From Geothrix terrae (lineage in GTDB: Bacteria; Acidobacteriota; Holophagae; Holophagales; Holophagaceae): 64,000 bases of DNA. The translations under genes were made by a program, and so were the position numbers. This document shows positions 62,489 to 64,000 of the stretch, one piece after another; the first letter of the stretch is position 1; each line of letters begins with the position of its first letter. Below the pieces are notes generated by a model, which worked only from the letters and a program-made list of their open reading frames with translations, had not been told where the DNA came from and did not search any database. Where the stretch lies: positions 1-64,000 of the forward strand of contig NZ_JAKZLA010000008.1 in assembly GCF_022808775.1 (NCBI RefSeq). Direction: 5' to 3'.

Positions 62489-62546
62489 GCGAGGGATAGT
62501 CTAGCGGGTTGGGGCGTGCCTAGACTGGGGGCTCCGGGAGGCGCCC

Positions 62547-63149
62547 ATGTCTGAGACCCTCGACCCCATCCAGGATGAGGTGCAGGACCACGCCAGGGAC
62601 AGCCGCCTCAATGGGTTCATCGCCCTGTTCGTGGCGGTGGTGGCGACGTTCATGGCCCTGTGCAACGTGAAGGACGGCAATGTCGTCCAGGCCATGCAGC
62701 AGTCCCAGGCCAAGGCGGTGGACCAGTGGGCCTTCTACCAGAGCAAGAGCACCAAGCAGCACATCGCCGAGAACGCGGTGGAGATGCTGAGGGTCCAGCT
62801 CGACATGAGCCCCGGGTTGAAACCGGAAGCCCGCGCCAAGGTGGAGGCCCGGATCGCCGCCCAGGAAGCGGCCGGGAGGAAATACGAGCAGGAGAAGGAG
62901 CAGATCAGGATGGAGGCGGAGCGGGCGGCCAAGGACTACGACGCCATGAACGTCCATGACGACCAGTTCGACTTGGCCGAGGCCTGCCTGAGCGTGGCCG
63001 TGGCGCTGGCCGGGGTCACAGCCCTCACCCGGAAGCGGTGGCTCTTCGCCGTGGCGGGGATCTTCGCGAGCATCGGTCTGGTCTTCGGCCTGGCGGGGTT
63101 CCTTCACTGGAACCTGCACTCCGACGTGATGGCGAAGCTCCTGGGCTGA
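62547..63149 (+). CDS. DUF4337 membrane protein
   Basis: The 200-residue protein has an N-terminal membrane segment (FIALFVAVVATFMALCNV), a long charged coiled-coil region (about 55-135; KVEARIAAQEAAGRKYEQEK), and two C-terminal membrane helices (ACLSVAVALAGVTAL, LFAVAGIFASIGLVFGLAGF). This layout, with the QAKAVDQWAFYQSKSTKQH motif, is that of DUF4337. The function of the family is unknown. It ends at a two-way terminator. Confidence 0.88.
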   Translation: MSETLDPIQDEVQDHARDSRLNGFIALFVAVVATFMALCNVKDGNVVQAMQQSQAKAVDQWAFYQSKSTKQHIAENAVEMLRVQLDMSPGLKPEARAKVEARIAAQEAAGRKYEQEKEQIRMEAERAAKDYDAMNVHDDQFDLAEACLSVAVALAGVTALTRKRWLFAVAGIFASIGLVFGLAGFLHWNLHSDVMAKLLG

Positions 63150-63179
63150 GCGCTCCTGGACCGAGCCTCACCGGGTAAA

Positions 63180-63210
63180 CGAAAGGGGGACCCGCAGGCC
63201 CCCCCTTTCG
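63180..63210. terminator. Two-way terminator hairpin
   Basis: CGAAAGGGGG (63180-63189) pairs with CCCCCTTTCG (63201-63210) between the convergent DUF4337 and barrel-protein genes. Confidence 0.75.
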
Positions 63211-63225
63211 AGCCTTCCGAAGGGA

Positions 63226-64000
63226 TCAGAAGTGGATCTGCAGCTGGGCCATGGGCGCGGTGACGCGCTTGTTGGTGGCGGGGGCGGGGCCGTCGTTGTT
63301 CGGGCCGCCGAACTTGTTGTTCCAGTACTCGAAGCCGGGGCCCACGTAGACCTTCTTCTTGGTGCCGAAGAGGGGGCTGATGTCGAAGAGCAGGGAGAGG
63401 TTGGCCAGGGTCTCGGGCTTGGTGTCGATGCCGAAGCCGTCCTTGCCTTTGGCGCCTTCGTAGTTGGCGTAGCCCTTGAACTCGGCGCCCACCTGGCCCA
63501 CTTGGAAGGGGATGCCCCAGGCGGCGGTGAGGTAGTACGTGGTCTTGAAGTCCACGGACCGGCCCACGATGCCGTTGTAGTTCTGCTCGTGGCAGGCCAG
63601 GAGGCCCAGGTCGAAGAAGCCGTCCGCCACCTTGAAGTTGAAGGTGGGCCCGGCGACCAGGAAGCGCTTCTTGGAGGCGAAGGCGTTGTCCTTGGAGTTG
63701 AAGTCGAAGCCGGCGGTGAGGGAGATGTCGCGCACTGGGCCGAAGCCGAGGTCGGTCTTCGTGAGCTTGCCGAGGCTCAGCGAGCCGCGGTAGAGGGCGT
63801 AGACCTCGTTGGCGCCGCTGTTCCCGCTGGCGGTGGGGTCGTTCCGGTCGGACATGAGCATGTCCACATTGAAGAAGTTGGTGCCGTAGGCCCAGCCGCT
63901 GACGTGGCCGAGCTGGACGATGTTCTTCTTCACGGTGCCGTCGATGCCGGGCTCGCGGAACTGGGTGCCGGTGCGGTAGCCGATGAAGGTGTCGCTCCAG
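63226..64000 (-). CDS. Tsx/OmpK-like outer-membrane channel (5' end missing)
   Basis: The frame stays open to the right edge of the window, so about 257 C-terminal residues are seen and the signal peptide lies outside. Residues WSDTFIGYRTGTQFREPG, then KKNIVQLGHVSGWAYGTNFFNVDMLMS, match the opening of nucleoside-channel Tsx/OmpK barrels. Later strands (FYLTAAWGIPF-like, VYVGPGFEYWNNKFG) and the C-terminal Phe (MAQLQIHF) fit an outer-membrane barrel of about 12 strands. The substrate is not certain. An internal GTG at 63933 is not the true start. Confidence 0.8.
   Translation of the reverse strand, partial: WSDTFIGYRTGTQFREPGIDGTVKKNIVQLGHVSGWAYGTNFFNVDMLMSDRNDPTASGNSGANEVYALYRGSLSLGKLTKTDLGFGPVRDISLTAGFDFNSKDNAFASKKRFLVAGPTFNFKVADGFFDLGLLACHEQNYNGIVGRSVDFKTTYYLTAAWGIPFQVGQVGAEFKGYANYEGAKGKDGFGIDTKPETLANLSLLFDISPLFGTKKKVYVGPGFEYWNNKFGGPNNDGPAPATNKRVTAPMAQLQIHF

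Overview
The window is about 64 kb of very GC-rich chromosomal DNA from a Gram-negative bacterium. Outer-membrane barrels, Sec signal peptides, periplasmic c-type cytochromes, an MglA-type GTPase, a dnaK-dnaJ-hspR heat-shock cluster and the lipid/isoprenoid operon uppS-cdsA-dxr-rseP together suggest an Acidobacteriota-like organism of the Holophaga/Geothrix type. That placement is inferred from gene content and not proven. No rRNA or CRISPR array is present; there are two tRNA genes (Pro-UGG, Arg-UCU).

Left edge (1-4274): a noticeably AT-richer integron cassette array. Six small genes, all read on the minus strand, are separated by six attC recombination sites of exactly 124 bp, and a bare core site (GCCTAAC, 4268-4274) ends the array. 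No integrase gene follows at the expected position, so this looks like an attC cluster without a local integrase, continuing beyond the left edge.

4.4-16 kb: housekeeping genes (M28 peptidase, rsmE, TerC, ribF, MarC, glutathione peroxidase) and the uppS-cdsA-dxr-rseP operon. A fragment of a histidine kinase sits beside rseP, and the 5' end of uppS is partly duplicated.

16-31 kb: an 804-residue fusion of an MglA-like GTPase with PAS, kinase and receiver domains. Further on, a binding protein-response regulator-sensor kinase operon faces a porin and a DASS-type anion transporter carrying an odd charged insertion, which suggests a carboxylate-sensing and uptake unit. A two-part chromate transporter and a CoA-transferase/HMG-CoA-lyase pair follow.

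32-48 kb: yacG; dnaK-dnaJ-hspR with a HAIR-like operator next to dnaJ; a sigma-70 factor; a DnaC-like ATPase with Arg in its Walker A; an RND exporter; a MidA methyltransferase; a secreted S15 hydrolase; agmatine-to-putrescine genes (aguA, aguB); and meaB.

48-56 kb: a compact cluster of an acyltransferase, acyl carrier protein, AMP-forming ligase, asparagine-synthase-type amidotransferase, NAD-synthetase-like enzyme, lipoprotein SGNH hydrolase and HemK-like methyltransferase. It resembles accessory genes of exosortase/EPS loci but has no exosortase, and it is the best candidate in the window for an undescribed pathway.

56-64 kb: two-subunit 2-oxo-acid dehydrogenase E1, two c-type cytochromes, a split-barrel/GAF regulator operon, hemerythrin, tRNA-Arg with tRNA-derived repeats, a DUF4337 protein and a partial Tsx-like barrel.

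Two diverged copies of a roughly 270-bp highly structured element (10209-10483 and 23583-23852) keep their loop sequences while their stems change in a compensating way. Both tRNA genes are followed by inverted copies of their own 3' ends.
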